Part shown: positions 10,558-10,879 of the stretch, piece after piece
How positions within the stretch are numbered: the first letter of the stretch is position 1
How the letters are laid out: each line of letters starts with the position of its first letter
DNA from: Oscillospiraceae bacterium
GTDB taxonomy: Bacteria; Bacillota; Clostridia; Oscillospirales; Acutalibacteraceae
Assembly (NCBI GenBank): GCA_902774165.1
Contig: CACYHJ010000048.1
Coordinates: 1-10,879 of the forward strand
Length of the DNA: 10,879 nt
Reading direction: 5' to 3'
Notes under the pieces: model-generated
What the model saw: only the letters and a program-made list of their open reading frames with translations
Databases searched by the model: none
What the model was told of the DNA's origin: nothing
Position numbers and translations under genes: made by a program

Positions 10558-10597
10558 TTTATCGGGGCGATCCTCGCCCCGATAAATCATTTCTTTT
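10547..10597 (+). terminator. Very long perfect hairpin (24-bp stem, 3-nt loop) overlapping the stop codon
   Basis: Bases 10547-10570 pair perfectly with 10574-10597 around a TCC loop; the core is TTATCGGGGCGA and its complement. Five T residues follow at 10594-10598, four of them inside the stem extension. It most likely terminates the GH109-like transcript and protects its 3' end. The TGA stop (10555-10557) and the last two sense codons lie in the 5' arm. The arm complementarity is far longer than the usual 6-12 bp of intrinsic terminators. Confidence 0.85.
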
Positions 10598-10659
10598 TGA
10601 CAGGAGGGAATGGATATCGATAAATATCGGATTTGCATATTATTGTATGAAAATAATAC

Positions 10660-10688
10660 TTGTATTTCCCCCGGATCGATGGTATTAT
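10660..10688 (+). promoter_or_regulatory. Possible promoter of the secreted-protein gene
   Basis: TTGTAT (10660-10665), 17-bp spacer, TATTAT (10683-10688) preceded by TGG (extended -10). The -35 match is weak (3 of 6), and the region is AT-rich so other registers are possible, including TATAGT two codons further on. It would give a leader of about 95 nt containing the hairpin at 10718-10749. Confidence 0.5.
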
Positions 10689-10717
10689 TATAGTGTTATA
10701 TCATAACTTTGTCTCCG

Positions 10718-10749
10718 ATTTGCCGCGGGATACGGATCGCGCGGCAAAT
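10718..10749 (+). other. Leader hairpin upstream of the secreted-protein gene
   Basis: ATTTGCCGCG (10718-10727) pairs perfectly with CGCGGCAAAT (10740-10749) around a 12-nt loop. No T tract follows, so it is not an intrinsic terminator. It ends 28 nt before the GGGAGG ribosome site and lies in the predicted 5' leader, where it might stabilise the message or be a binding site; function is unknown. It does not match a riboswitch class that I recognise. Confidence 0.6.
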
Positions 10750-10790
10750 GGGGCAAACGCCTGAACGATCATTCTATGGGAGGAATCACT

Positions 10791-10879
10791 ATGCGAAAAA
10801 CCTGCAGAAAATCTCTTGCGGCGCTGCTTTCACTGGCGATGCTGCTTACCGTTTTTTCGGTCGGCGTCGTACCTTTGAC
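10791..10879 (+). CDS. N-terminus of a secreted or cell-surface protein (cut by window edge)
   Basis: Only the first 29 codons are present. The ATG at 10791 has GGGAGG (10778-10783) seven nt upstream. The translation begins MRKTCRKSLAALLSLAML and continues LTVFSVGVVPL: a positively charged n-region (Arg2, Lys3, Arg6, Lys7) followed by a hydrophobic core of about 18 residues, a textbook Sec signal peptide. In clostridia this type of start is common for S-layer-homology, dockerin or substrate-binding proteins, but the mature part lies outside the window, so the function is unknown. The signal-peptidase site is probably just past the visible end. It follows the strong hairpin at 10547-10597 and has a separate putative promoter. 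Confidence 0.78.
   Translation, partial: MRKTCRKSLAALLSLAMLLTVFSVGVVPL

Noticed and set aside
10602..10693. 27-codon reading frame after an AGGAGGG sequence, starting ATG at 10610
   Set aside because: The ribosome site is only one base from the ATG, too close for initiation, and the peptide has no recognisable feature; it also overlaps the putative promoter of the next gene.

Overview
The window looks like chromosomal DNA of a moderately GC-rich Gram-positive member of the Clostridia, possibly an uncultured gut or rumen Oscillospirales-type organism. This is inferred from a clostridial-type pyruvate, phosphate dikinase, a DUF1292 protein, a teichoic-acid-style glycerophosphotransferase with an ABC-2 exporter, strong Shine-Dalgarno sites on every gene, and predicted sigma-70 promoters that mostly carry a TGn extended -10. 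No tRNA, rRNA, CRISPR array, insertion sequence or phage gene was seen.

Layout. The left three quarters (1-7820) is read leftwards. From right to left it holds a DUF1292 protein plus a family 2 glycoside hydrolase (7820 to 5747, probably one transcript), then a three-gene surface-polymer cassette (glycerophosphotransferase-family enzyme, ABC-2 permease, ABC ATPase; 5568 to 2698) with its own predicted promoter and a hairpin terminator, then ppdK (2523 to beyond base 1, last ~33 residues missing). A divergent intergenic region (7821-8029) carries one predicted promoter for each direction. The right quarter is read rightwards: a polysaccharide pyruvyl transferase family protein (8030-9187), a Gfo/Idh/MocA-fold protein whose motifs resemble GH109 NAD-dependent glycosidases (9298-10557), an unusually long perfect hairpin that contains that gene's stop codon, and the first 29 codons of a secreted protein (10791 onward).

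How the genes may work together. Five of the nine genes concern glycans or cell-surface polymers: a glycerol-phosphate-type polymer is probably made in the cytoplasm and exported by the adjacent ABC transporter; the pyruvyl transferase could add ketal pyruvate to a surface glycan using PEP; the GH2 and GH109-like enzymes have no signal peptides and would act on imported or recycled oligosaccharides. PPDK interconverts pyruvate and PEP in central metabolism and may be only a neighbour. No stretch longer than 300 bases lacks a gene; the gaps (2524-2697, 5569-5746, 7821-8029, 9188-9297, 10558-10790) hold the promoters, terminators and hairpins listed. The most unusual items are the GH109-like oxidoreductase-fold protein without the usual EKP lysine, the 24-bp perfect hairpin overlapping its stop codon, and the compact glycerophosphotransferase plus exporter cassette.
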